From positions 1 to 26,715 of the forward strand of contig CAMLMV010000066.1 of the NCBI GenBank assembly GCA_946481275.1: a stretch of DNA of 26,715 nt, read 5' to 3'. A model generated the notes under the pieces. It ran no database searches. It worked only from the letters and a program-made list of their open reading frames with translations, and was not told where the DNA came from. Made by a program: the position numbers and the translations under genes. Origin of the DNA: an uncultured Massilia sp. Lineage in GTDB: Bacteria > Pseudomonadota > Gammaproteobacteria > Burkholderiales > Burkholderiaceae. This document shows positions 1 to 6,885 of this stretch, piece after piece. The first letter of the stretch is position 1; every line of letters begins with the position of its first letter.

Positions 1-1
1 C

Positions 2-328
2 ATCATCTGGCCGGACGCCATCGCGCCGTTCGAGCTGGTGCTGTGCCCGATGGGCTATGACCGCAGCGATCTGGTGAAGACCGAAACCGATCGCCTGTAC
101 GCCGAGCTGCAGGCAGCCGGCGTGGACGTCATCGTCGACGACCGCGGCCTGCGTCCGGGCGCCATGTTCGCCGACTGGGAACTGGTCGGCGTGCCGCACC
201 GCGTCGTGATCGGCGAGCGTGGCCTCAAGGAAGGCAACCTGGAATACCAGGGCCGCCGCGATGCCGAGGCAACCGCCGTCCCGGCTGCGGACATGGTCGG
301 CTTCATCAAGGGCAAGCTGGGCAAGTGA
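2..328 (+). CDS. proS: Proline--tRNA ligase, C-terminal part (5' end outside window)
   Basis: The open frame enters from the left edge and ends at TGA 326-328. It encodes about 108 residues that read as the C-terminal anticodon-binding domain of bacterial prolyl-tRNA synthetase. Seen directly: the [10 protein letters not shown] segment, then [11 protein letters not shown], a [22 protein letters not shown] block and the terminal GFIKGKLGK. These match the class II tRNA synthetase HGTP anticodon-binding fold of ProS, which attaches proline to tRNA-Pro in the cytoplasm. The catalytic and editing domains lie outside the window, so activity cannot be judged here. The stop codon overlaps the start of the downstream lytic transglycosylase gene (TGATG), so the two are probably co-transcribed and translationally coupled. 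The ProS call is secure; only the 5' boundary is unknown. Confidence 0.95.
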   Translation: MIWPDAIAPFELVLCPMGYDRSDLVKTETDRLYAELQAAGVDVIVDDRGLRPGAMFADWELVGVPHRVVIGERGLKEGNLEYQGRRDAEATAVPAADMVGFIKGKLGK

Positions 329-978
329 TGGCACGACGGTTGATTGCCCGGGCAGCCGCCCGGCTCGGCCCGGTCTTGCTCGCCGCTGCACTGATGAGCA
401 GCGGCGCGGCGCAGGCCGGCAACCAGAAAGAAGAAGCGCTGGCCGATTCGGTCCGGCTCGCGCTCGAAAATGCCATCCGCGACGGCCGGCCGCCCAAGCC
501 GGCCTTCCGCGACGAGGTCGCGCGCGTCCGTTACCAGCAATGGTTCGATGCGATGTCGGCGCGCCTCAAGCGCCGCGTGCCGGACGACCAGACGCGCACG
601 GAATTCCTCGAAATCGCCTGGTACGAAGCGACGCGCGCGGGCCTCGATCCGGGGCTCGTGCTGGGCCTGATCCAGGTCGAATCGGCGTACCGCAAGTACG
701 CCGTGTCGATGGTCGGCGCGCGCGGCTACATGCAGGTGATGCCGTTCTGGACGAAGGTGATCGGCGATTCGAACCGCCGCGCGCTGTTCGACATGCAGAC
801 GAATCTGCGCTACGGCTGCTCGATCCTGCGCATGTACATCGACATGGAAGGCGGCAATCTGTACCTCGCCCTCGGCCGCTACAACGGCAGCCGCGGGAAG
901 CCCGAGTATCCGAATGCGGTGCTGGCGGCGTGGAAGAACTGGGAGTTCAAGCAGGACGTGATGGTGTCCAGCCGCTGA
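328..978 (+). CDS. SLT-domain lytic transglycosylase (exported)
   Basis: A 216-residue protein starting at ATG 328, which shares its A with the proS TGA; a GTG at 325 is the alternative start. Residues 1-30 form a signal peptide with an arginine-rich N-region (MARRLIAR), a hydrophobic core and a cleavage site near AQA-G. The C-terminal half is a family 1 SLT domain: LGLIQVES carries the presumed catalytic Glu at about residue 118, followed by GARGYMQVMPFW and, later, LGRYNGS, the usual substrate-groove motif. The family cleaves the glycan strands of peptidoglycan in the periplasm with formation of 1,6-anhydromuramic acid. No lipobox Cys is seen, so it is probably soluble and periplasmic. It ends directly against the convergent LysR gene (TGATCA shared by both stops), with no terminator in between. 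A transglycosylase just after proS is common in Burkholderiales (family knowledge). Confidence 0.88.
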   Translation: MARRLIARAAARLGPVLLAAALMSSGAAQAGNQKEEALADSVRLALENAIRDGRPPKPAFRDEVARVRYQQWFDAMSARLKRRVPDDQTRTEFLEIAWYEATRAGLDPGLVLGLIQVESAYRKYAVSMVGARGYMQVMPFWTKVIGDSNRRALFDMQTNLRYGCSILRMYIDMEGGNLYLALGRYNGSRGKPEYPNAVLAAWKNWEFKQDVMVSSR

Positions 979-1881
979 TCATGCCCTGATCTCCTCGATC
1001 AGCTGCTGCGCATGGCGCGGCAATCCCTCGAAGCTGCGCATGCACAGCGACAGCTGGCGCAACGCCCACGCGTCGGCCAGTTCCAGCACGGCGATGTCCA
1101 TCGTGCGGGCGCAGCGCCGCGCGGCCGGTTCGGACACCAGGCCGATCCCGACCCCGCTCTCCACCATCCGGCACACGGCGTCGAAGCTGCGCAGGCGCAC
1201 GCGCGCGCGCAGGGTGCGGCCGGCGCGTTCGGCCAGCTGGCTCAGGTAGCGGAACAGCGCGCTGTCGCCCGTCAGCGTGACGTGGTCGAAGTCCACCAGT
1301 CGCGCGAATGTCACCGCTTGTCCCTCTTGCGTGACGAGCGTGCGCGCCAATGCGGGCTGCGCGACGGCCACGATGCGGTCCGTGCAGAACGGGAACGTAT
1401 CCAGGCCGGACAGGTCGACCGTGTCGGCCACGATGCCGAGGTCCGCGCCGCCTTCGCGCACGGCGCGCGCGATATCGCTGGAGGTGCGTTCTTCCAGGTC
1501 GATGTCGACGTCCGGATGGCGCGCCATGAAGCCGGCCAGCCGCTCCGGCAGATACTCCGACAGCGCCGCCGTATTGCACAGCAGCCGGATCTGGCCCTTG
1601 AGGCCCGCCGCATGTTCGCCCAGTTCCGCGCGCAGGCGCGCGAGCTGCTGGAACACGAGGCGCGCGTGGCGCTGCAGGGCGAGGCCCGCGGCCGTCGGCT
1701 GCACGCCGCGCCGGCCGCGCACGAGCAGGGGCACGCCCAGCGTCTCTTCCATGTGCTGGATACGCTCGCTCGCGGACGCCAGCGCCAGGTGCGCGCGCCG
1801 GCTGCCAGCCGTGATGCTGCCGGCGTCCAGCACGTGCAGGAACAACTGCAGGTCGGTCAGGTCGAATCGCATATGAGACAT
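979..1881 (-). CDS. LysR-family transcriptional regulator
   Basis: A protein of about 300 residues with the standard LysR architecture. The N-terminal winged helix-turn-helix is visible as DLTDLQLFLHVLDAGSIT, then AHLALASASERIQHMEETLG and LLVRGRRGVQPTAAG. A linker helix and a periplasmic-binding-protein-like effector domain follow (RLLCNTAALSEYLPERL, later GADLGIVADTVDL and VESGVGIGLVSE). The upstream TTG at 1890 is unlikely to be the start; ATG 1881 or ATG 1872 is more plausible, and no clear Shine-Dalgarno sequence decides between them. The terminator of the upstream SWIB gene ends only about 15-20 bases before the start, so this gene's promoter must lie within or across that terminator, or the gene depends on read-through. 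It has no divergent partner gene, the usual LysR target arrangement, so its regulon cannot be inferred. The family call is firm and the effector is unknown. Confidence 0.9.
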   Translation of the reverse strand: MSHMRFDLTDLQLFLHVLDAGSITAGSRRAHLALASASERIQHMEETLGVPLLVRGRRGVQPTAAGLALQRHARLVFQQLARLRAELGEHAAGLKGQIRLLCNTAALSEYLPERLAGFMARHPDVDIDLEERTSSDIARAVREGGADLGIVADTVDLSGLDTFPFCTDRIVAVAQPALARTLVTQEGQAVTFARLVDFDHVTLTGDSALFRYLSQLAERAGRTLRARVRLRSFDAVCRMVESGVGIGLVSEPAARRCARTMDIAVLELADAWALRQLSLCMRSFEGLPRHAQQLIEEIRA

Positions 1882-1894
1882 GTCATGCAAAACA

Positions 1895-1920
1895 AAAAGC
1901 CCCGGCTCGCCGGGGCTTTT
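1895..1920 (-). terminator. Rho-independent terminator after the SWIB gene (also symmetric for +)
   Basis: An 11-base-pair perfect stem (1895-1905 with 1910-1920) closes a CTCG loop. The core AGCCCCGG/CCGGGGCT is flanked by A's on one side and T's on the other, so it can end transcripts in either direction. The natural client is the minus-strand SWIB gene ending at 1955. It sits directly ahead of the LysR start. Confidence 0.88.
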
Positions 1921-1954
1921 CGTATGGGGCCATGGGGCAGCCAGCCAGATGTTC

Positions 1955-2359
1955 TTATTTGAGGTGATCCGAGATCAGCTTGGTCATTTCGAACATCGAC
2001 ACCTGCGCCTTGCCACCGAAGACGGCTTTCAGCTTGTCGTCGGCGTTGATCATGCGGCGGTTGGCCGCGTCCTGCAGGTTCTGTGCCTTGATGTAGTCCC
2101 AGACCTTCTTGGTCACTTCCGTGCGCGGCAGCGGTTTCGCGCCGACGACGGCGGCCAGCGGTGCCGACGGGGTCATCTCTTTCATGAAAGCGGCGTTCGG
2201 CTTGCGTGCCGCTGCCGGCTTCTTTGCTGCGGCGGTTGCTTTCGGTGCTGCTGCTTTGGCAGGAGCTGCTGCCTTCTTCGCTGCCGGCTTCGCCGCCGCA
2301 GCAGGCTTGGCAGCGGCTTTTTTGGCGGGCGCTGCGGTGGTTTTTTTGGCTGTTGCCAT
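1955..2359 (-). CDS. SWIB/MDM2-domain protein with lysine/alanine-rich histone-like tail
   Basis: A 134-residue protein. ATG 2359 is chosen over an upstream in-frame start because a perfect AGGAGG (2367-2372, minus strand) lies 7 bases before it. Residues 1-57 are almost entirely K, A and P (MATAKKTTAAPAKKAAAKPA and onward), resembling the C-terminal tail of histone H1. Residues 60-133 match the SWIB/MDM2 fold: PLAAVVGAKPLPRTEVTKKV, WDYIKAQNLQD, RRMINADDKLKAVFGG and FEMTKLISDHL. SWIB domains are best known from eukaryotic chromatin remodellers; small bacterial versions occur in chlamydiae and several proteobacteria and are presumed to be DNA-associated. A nucleoid role is therefore inference. 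It is monocistronic with its own terminator. A possible promoter with a TATAAG -10 lies at about 2412-2417 on the minus strand. Confidence 0.9.
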   Translation of the reverse strand: MATAKKTTAAPAKKAAAKPAAAAKPAAKKAAAPAKAAAPKATAAAKKPAAARKPNAAFMKEMTPSAPLAAVVGAKPLPRTEVTKKVWDYIKAQNLQDAANRRMINADDKLKAVFGGKAQVSMFEMTKLISDHLK

Positions 2360-2410
2360 CTTCGAGCCTCCTAAACGGAACACATGGAAATTTGCGCGTG
2401 AGCGCACCCG

Positions 2411-2445
2411 GCTTATATTGGTAGGGTTTTAGTGTTCGTGCAAGT
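2411..2445 (-). promoter_or_regulatory. Candidate promoter of the SWIB gene
   Basis: Reading the minus strand, TTGCAC (about 2438-2443) precedes TATAAG (2412-2417), with overlapping AT-rich alternatives such as AATATA that give an 18-base spacer. The region is far more AT-rich than its surroundings and would give a leader of about 45 bases ending in the AGGAGG site. Exact -10 selection is uncertain. Confidence 0.35.
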
Positions 2446-2541
2446 CTTTTTCGAAATTTTTTCACTCTTACAAGCCCTAAAACGGCCCGTTGTGTTACCC
2501 GGCCCTCCCTAGAGCGAAAAAACAGCCGTCCCAAGCACAAA

Positions 2542-2574
2542 AAAGCCGTGCGGGACGGTGGTCGCGCACGGCTT
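2542..2574 (-). terminator. Rho-independent terminator after ffh
   Basis: An 11-base-pair stem pairs 2542-2552 with 2564-2574 (AAAGCCGTGCG / CGCACGGCTTT). On the minus strand it is followed by a T-run. It begins 20 bases after the ffh stop codon. Confidence 0.88.
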
Positions 2575-2593
2575 TATAGGGATGGATCAAGGA

Positions 2594-3961
2594 TCAGCGC
2601 ATACCAGGCATCATGCCCTTCATCCCGCGCATCATCTTCATCAGGCCGCCGCCCTTGAGCTTCTTCATCATCGTGTTCATTTGCTCGTACTGGGTCAGCA
2701 TGCGGTTCACTTCCTGCACCTGCACGCCGGCGCCGGCCGCGATGCGGCGCTTGCGGTTGGCCTTGATCAGTTCCGGCTTGGCGCGCTCGAGCGGCGTCAT
2801 CGAATCGATGATGCCGCACATGCGGCGCACCTGTTTTTCGGCCTGGTCCATGTTGGCGCCGCTCGCGGCCTGCTGGAACTGGGCCGGCAGCTTGTCGAGC
2901 AGGCCGGCCATGCCGCCCATCTTCTTCATCTGCGCGAGCTGGGCGCGGAAGTCGTTCATGTCGAACTTGCCGCCCGACTTGATCTTGTTGGCCATGTCGG
3001 CCGCGGCCTTCATGTCCACGCCCTTGCGCGCTTCCTCGACCAGCGCAAGGATGTCGCCCATGCCCAGCACGCGGTTGGCCATGCGGGCCGGGTCGAACGC
3101 TTCCAGGCCGTCCAGCTTTTCCGACACGCCGGCGAACTTGATCGGCTTGCCCGTCACGTGGCGCACGGACAGCGCCGCGCCGCCGCGCGAGTCGCCGTCG
3201 AGCTTCGTCAGGATCACGCCCGTCAGCGGCAGCGCGTCGTTGAAGGCTTTCGCCGTGTTGATCGCATCCTGGCCGACCATCGCGTCGACGACGAACAGCG
3301 TCTCGATCGGATTCGCGGCCGCATGCACGGCGGCGATCTCCTGCATCATCGCCTCGTCGATGGCCAGGCGGCCGGCCGTGTCGATGATGACGACGTCGTG
3401 ATAGTGCTTCTTCGCCCAGTCGATCGCGTTCTTCGCGATGTCGACCGGCTTGTCGCTGGCGGTGGACGGGAAGAAGTCGGCGCCGACCTGCTTCGTCACC
3501 GATTCCAGCTGCGCGATTGCGGCGGGGCGGTAGACGTCGGCGGAGACGGTCAGGACCTTTTTCTTTTTCTCTTCCTTCAGGTACTTGGCGAGCTTGCCGG
3601 TGGTGGTCGTTTTACCGACACCCTGCAGGCCGGCCATCAGGATCACGGCCGGCGGCTGCTGCGCGAACGACAGCTGCGACGCGTCCGGACCGAGGTCGGC
3701 GCCCATCAGCGCGCCCAGTTCCTTCTGCACGACGCCGACGAGGGCCTGGCCCGGCGACAGGGAGCCGATGACTTCCTCGCCCAGCGCCTTTTCCTTCACT
3801 TTGGCGATGAATTCGCGCACGGCCGGCAGCGCGACGTCGGCCTCGAGCAGGGCCAGGCGCACTTCGCGCAGCATCTCGGCGGTATTCGCCTCGGTGAGGC
3901 GGGCCTCGCCACGCATCGTCTTGACGACCTTGGCGAGGCGTTGTGTCAGGTTATCCAGCAT
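2594..3961 (-). CDS. ffh: Signal recognition particle protein Ffh (SRP54)
   Basis: A 455-residue protein, the normal length for Ffh. It has the N-domain helical bundle (residues 1-90, MLDNLTQRLAKVVKTMRG), then the SRP GTPase G domain with P-loop GLQGVGKTTT at 111-120, DVYRPAAIAQL at about 142-152, DTAGR at 194-198, TKLDGD at 252-257 and the DSRGGAALS loop. A methionine-rich M domain follows from about residue 330, ending in a run of Met, Gly and Lys (KMMRGMKGMM). Ffh binds 4.5S RNA and signal sequences of nascent inner-membrane proteins and delivers ribosomes to FtsY at the membrane. Start ATG 3961 has AAAGG about 7 bases upstream, and the AT-rich stretch at 3980-3988 may include the -10. It is single-gene with its own terminator. 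In many relatives ffh is divergent from ccsA; here an ABC importer operon lies between them. Confidence 0.98.
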   Translation of the reverse strand: MLDNLTQRLAKVVKTMRGEARLTEANTAEMLREVRLALLEADVALPAVREFIAKVKEKALGEEVIGSLSPGQALVGVVQKELGALMGADLGPDASQLSFAQQPPAVILMAGLQGVGKTTTTGKLAKYLKEEKKKKVLTVSADVYRPAAIAQLESVTKQVGADFFPSTASDKPVDIAKNAIDWAKKHYHDVVIIDTAGRLAIDEAMMQEIAAVHAAANPIETLFVVDAMVGQDAINTAKAFNDALPLTGVILTKLDGDSRGGAALSVRHVTGKPIKFAGVSEKLDGLEAFDPARMANRVLGMGDILALVEEARKGVDMKAAADMANKIKSGGKFDMNDFRAQLAQMKKMGGMAGLLDKLPAQFQQAASGANMDQAEKQVRRMCGIIDSMTPLERAKPELIKANRKRRIAAGAGVQVQEVNRMLTQYEQMNTMMKKLKGGGLMKMMRGMKGMMPGMR

Positions 3962-4122
3962 GTTCTACCTTTTGTACTGATATATATAAGCGGCGGGCGC
4001 GCAACACGCCATTTTACCGCATGTCGGGGCGGCTTTTCCCCCGTCAAGACCCCAATTCAGCCATTCGCAACGCGCCCAGTCAACCTGGCTATTTGATTCT
4101 TGGTAAAACCTGATTGGACGGT

Positions 4123-4151
4123 TTGACAATGTATTGCTTCGAGTTTATGTT
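4123..4151 (+). promoter_or_regulatory. Sigma70-type promoter of the ABC importer operon
   Basis: A perfect TTGACA at 4123-4128 is followed by exactly 17 bases and then TATGTT at 4146-4151. The local sequence is AT-rich in an otherwise GC-rich window, and the predicted leader is about 55 bases. GGAG at 4199-4202 serves as the ribosome-binding site for ATG 4212. No operator is obvious. Confidence 0.7.
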
Positions 4152-4211
4152 CCAGAGGCGTCACGCAGTTCATTCCAATAAAAGTTCTACCCCCAATCGG
4201 AGAGACAGGCA

Positions 4212-5186
4212 ATGAAAGCACACGTGTTCGGCAAGACCCTCGCCATCGCCGCGCTGCTGGCCGCGAGCGGCGCCCAGGCGCAGGACGTGGTCCGCCTCGG
4301 CAACCTCAAGTTCGCGCACTACGGCGCGGTGTCATACATCAAGGAAATCGCACCCAAGTGCGGGATCAAGGTCGAGGAACGCATCTTCGCGAAGGGCCTG
4401 GACGTGATGCAGGCCATCATCGCGGGTGAACTCGACGTCGGCACGACGGCGTCCGAGGCCGCGATCTCGGGCCGCGCCGGCGGTGCCCCGATCTACGTCG
4501 TGGCCGGGTTCGCGAAGGGCGGCGCCCGGCTCGTCGCGCGGGCGGACGCCAACGTCAAGTCGGTCCGCGACCTGAAAGGCAAGAAGGTGGGCGTGACGCG
4601 CGGCGGCATCCAGGAAGTGCTCCTGATGGCCGAGCTGCAGAAGGCGGGCCTCACCGCCGACCCGGCGCCCGGCAAGGACGTGCAGATCGTCTACCTGGCG
4701 TACGCCGACCTCAACCAGGCGCTGCTGGGCAAGAACATCGACGCCATGATGCAGTCGGAACCCCAGTCGTCGCAGGCGATCAACAAGGGCTTCGGGGTCG
4801 AGGTCCTGAAACCGTACGACACGCCGATCGGCGAACCGGTGCGGACGATGGTCATGACCGAGAAATTCCATGACACGAAGCGCCCCGTGGCCGAGAAATT
4901 CATGCGCTGCTTCGTCATGGCCACGAGCGCCTTCATCCGCGACCGCGCGCTGGCCGAGAAGTACGTGCGCGAAGTCGTGTTCAAGGGCCAGATCACGAAG
5001 GACGACTTCGACGACGCGATCAGCAATTCGCCCTATACCTACGACATCACGCCGGAACACATCCAGACCACGACCGACATCATGGTCAAGACGGGCGTCG
5101 GCCGCATGGCCAAGCCGCCGGTCGCGAAGGACTGGGTCAAGACCGATTTGCTGGATGAGGCGAAGAAAAGCCTGAACATCAAGTAA
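4212..5186 (+). CDS. ABC transporter periplasmic substrate-binding protein (NitT/TauT family)
   Basis: A 324-residue protein with a signal peptide (MKAHVFGKTLAIAALLAASG, cleavage near AQA-QD at residue 24). The mature chain shows the NMT1/THI5-like, SsuA/TauA-type pattern: early LKFAHYGAVSY, DVMQAIIAGELDVGTTASEAAI, a VVAGF strand, SVRDLKGKKVGVTRGG at the domain hinge, and LLGKNIDAMMQSEPQS. These proteins capture small organic anions or nitrogen/sulfur compounds (nitrate, taurine, alkanesulfonates, pyrimidine precursors) in the periplasm and pass them to the membrane permease. The motifs do not identify the ligand, and there are no neighbouring catabolic genes to suggest one. It is the first gene of a three-gene operon, 18 bases before the permease. 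The family is well supported and the substrate is unknown. Confidence 0.88.
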   Translation: MKAHVFGKTLAIAALLAASGAQAQDVVRLGNLKFAHYGAVSYIKEIAPKCGIKVEERIFAKGLDVMQAIIAGELDVGTTASEAAISGRAGGAPIYVVAGFAKGGARLVARADANVKSVRDLKGKKVGVTRGGIQEVLLMAELQKAGLTADPAPGKDVQIVYLAYADLNQALLGKNIDAMMQSEPQSSQAINKGFGVEVLKPYDTPIGEPVRTMVMTEKFHDTKRPVAEKFMRCFVMATSAFIRDRALAEKYVREVVFKGQITKDDFDDAISNSPYTYDITPEHIQTTTDIMVKTGVGRMAKPPVAKDWVKTDLLDEAKKSLNIK

Positions 5187-5204
5187 ACCACGCAAGGAGC
5201 CAAG

Positions 5205-6038
5205 ATGCTGAAACGCAGGTGGCAGGACATCGCGATCGGCCTGGTCGTGCCGATTGTCGCGATCGCGATCTGGCAGTGGGTGGCGAGCATGGGATGGGTC
5301 AACGAGCACGTCCTGCCGTCCCCGCTGCAGGTCTGGCACAAGTGGATCGCGTACCTGCTGCCGCTGCAGGACTACCCGGCCTGGCACGAGGCCAACGGCG
5401 GCGGGCGGCTGGCGTGGATGGTCTCCGGCGAATTGATCACCGACGCCATCGGCAGCATGTACCGCGTGATCGTCGGCTTCCTCGTCGGCGCCGCGCTGGC
5501 GCTGCCGATCGGCCTCGCCATGGGCGCGAGCCGAATAGCGCATGCCTGGCTGAATCCGTTGTTCCAGCTGCTGCGCCCCATTCCTCCGATCGCCTACATC
5601 CCGATGTCGATGCTGTGGTTCGGCCTCGGGAACCCGCCGGCCTTCTTCCTGATCGCGCTGGGCGCCTTCTTTCCCGTGCTGATGAACACCATCGCGGGCG
5701 TGCGCCAGGTCGACGGCATTTATTTGCGCGCGGCGCGCAACCTTGGCGCGAGCGGGCCGACGATGTTCCTGCGCGTGATCCTGCCGGCGGCCGTGCCGTA
5801 CATCCTGACCGGCATGCGCATCGGCATCGGCACGGCGTTCATCGTCGTGATCGTGGCCGAGATGATCGCCGTGAACAACGGCCTCGGTTTCCGCATCTCG
5901 GAGGCGCGCGAGTACTTCTGGTCGGACAAGATCATCGCCGGCATGATCACGATCGGCCTGCTCGGTCTCGCCATCGACGCCGGCATGAATAAACTGAACA
6001 ACCATCTGCTGCGCTGGCACCGCGGCCTGGAGCACTGA
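5205..6038 (+). CDS. ABC transporter permease (SsuC/TauC-type)
   Basis: A 277-residue inner-membrane protein with about six hydrophobic segments. An N-terminal membrane helix (IAIGLVVPIVAIAIWQWV, about residues 9-26) is followed by a periplasmic stretch. The BPD_transp_1 domain begins at about residue 80 (MYRVIVGFLVGAALALPIGL, then PIPPIAYIPMSMLWFGLG). The cytoplasmic coupling loop, the EAA motif, is visible as AARNLGASGPTMFLRVILPA at about residues 176-195. It forms the transmembrane channel of the importer and contacts the ATPase through that loop. Start ATG 5205 has AAGGAG at 5194-5199, 5 bases upstream. It ends 2 bases before the ATPase start, so the two are translationally coupled. The family is secure and the substrate is undetermined. 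Confidence 0.9.
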   Translation: MLKRRWQDIAIGLVVPIVAIAIWQWVASMGWVNEHVLPSPLQVWHKWIAYLLPLQDYPAWHEANGGGRLAWMVSGELITDAIGSMYRVIVGFLVGAALALPIGLAMGASRIAHAWLNPLFQLLRPIPPIAYIPMSMLWFGLGNPPAFFLIALGAFFPVLMNTIAGVRQVDGIYLRAARNLGASGPTMFLRVILPAAVPYILTGMRIGIGTAFIVVIVAEMIAVNNGLGFRISEAREYFWSDKIIAGMITIGLLGLAIDAGMNKLNNHLLRWHRGLEH

Positions 6039-6040
6039 CC

Positions 6041-6835
6041 ATGACCGCACACATCGTGATTGACCATGTCAATAAAGTGTTCGAAGGGGACGGCCGGCGC
6101 ATGGTCGCGCTGCAGGACATCACGTTGGAGATCCCGCACGGCCAGTTCGTCTGTTTGCTGGGGCCGTCCGGCTGCGGCAAGTCGACCCTGCTGAACGCCG
6201 TCGCCGGTTTCGCTCCGCCGACGACCGGCCGCGTGCTGGCCGACGGCGTGCCCGTCGCCGGACCGGGGCCGGAGCGGGGCATGGTGTTCCAGGAATACGC
6301 GCTGTTCCCGTGGATGACGGTGGAGCAGAACGTCGGCTTCGGCCTGGAGATCAAGGGCATGGCGCGCGCGCAGATCGCGGCGCGCGTGGGCGAGCTGCTG
6401 AAACTCCTGTCGCTGGAGGATTTCGCGAAGCGCTATCCGAAGGACCTGTCGGGCGGCATGCGCCAGCGCGTGGCGATCGCGCGCGTGCTGGCGCTGGATT
6501 CGCCGATCATGCTGATGGACGAGCCGTTCGGCGCGCTCGACGCCCTCACGCGGCGCAACCTGCAGGACGAACTGCTGCGCCTGTGGGCGGAACTGAAGAA
6601 GACGGTCATCTTCGTCACGCACAGCATCGAGGAAGCGATTTATCTCGCCGACCGCATCGTCGTGATGACGTACCGGCCCGGCACGATCAAGCGCGATATC
6701 CTCGTCGACCTGCCGCGCCTGCGCGATCCGGCGGCGCCCGAGTTCAATGCGCTCAAGCGGGAATTGGGGCTGATGGTGATGGAGGAGCAGCAGCGCCACC
6801 ACGACGCGGAAATCAAGGCCGCGGCCGTCGATTAA
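6041..6835 (+). CDS. ABC transporter ATP-binding protein (SsuB/TauB-type)
   Basis: A 264-residue ATPase with all nucleotide-binding motifs in order: Walker A GPSGCGKS at 41-48, Q-loop Gln in VFQEYALFPW at about 84, signature LSGGM at 136-140, Walker B IMLMDEP at 156-162 with the catalytic Glu next to it, D-loop ALD, and H-loop His in VTHS at about 194. The LSGGM signature and the segment EYALFPWMTVEQNVGFGLE are typical of the nitrate/taurine/alkanesulfonate subfamily. It energises uptake through the permease encoded just upstream. It is the last gene of the operon; no clear terminator follows before ccsA, 50 bases downstream, so read-through into ccsA is possible. Confidence 0.93.
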   Translation: MTAHIVIDHVNKVFEGDGRRMVALQDITLEIPHGQFVCLLGPSGCGKSTLLNAVAGFAPPTTGRVLADGVPVAGPGPERGMVFQEYALFPWMTVEQNVGFGLEIKGMARAQIAARVGELLKLLSLEDFAKRYPKDLSGGMRQRVAIARVLALDSPIMLMDEPFGALDALTRRNLQDELLRLWAELKKTVIFVTHSIEEAIYLADRIVVMTYRPGTIKRDILVDLPRLRDPAAPEFNALKRELGLMVMEEQQRHHDAEIKAAAVD

Positions 6836-6850
6836 TAAAATGCCAAGCTG

Positions 6851-6878
6851 TTCCCGCTTTGGTGGGATGGTGTAGACT
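6851..6878 (+). promoter_or_regulatory. Candidate promoter placing the ccsA start at or near the mRNA 5' end
   Basis: TTCCCG (6851-6856) and TAGACT (6873-6878) are separated by 16 bases. Transcription from this -10 would begin at about 6885, essentially on the ATG at 6886. There is no Shine-Dalgarno sequence upstream of that ATG, which fits a leaderless message. The -35 match is weak. Confidence 0.35.
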
Positions 6879-6885
6879 CGCGCGT

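Noticed and set aside
2558..4096. A 512-codon plus-strand open frame opposite ffh
   Set aside because: Same antisense artefact; composition dominated by His, Arg, Leu and Val without domain motifs, while ffh on the other strand is unmistakable.
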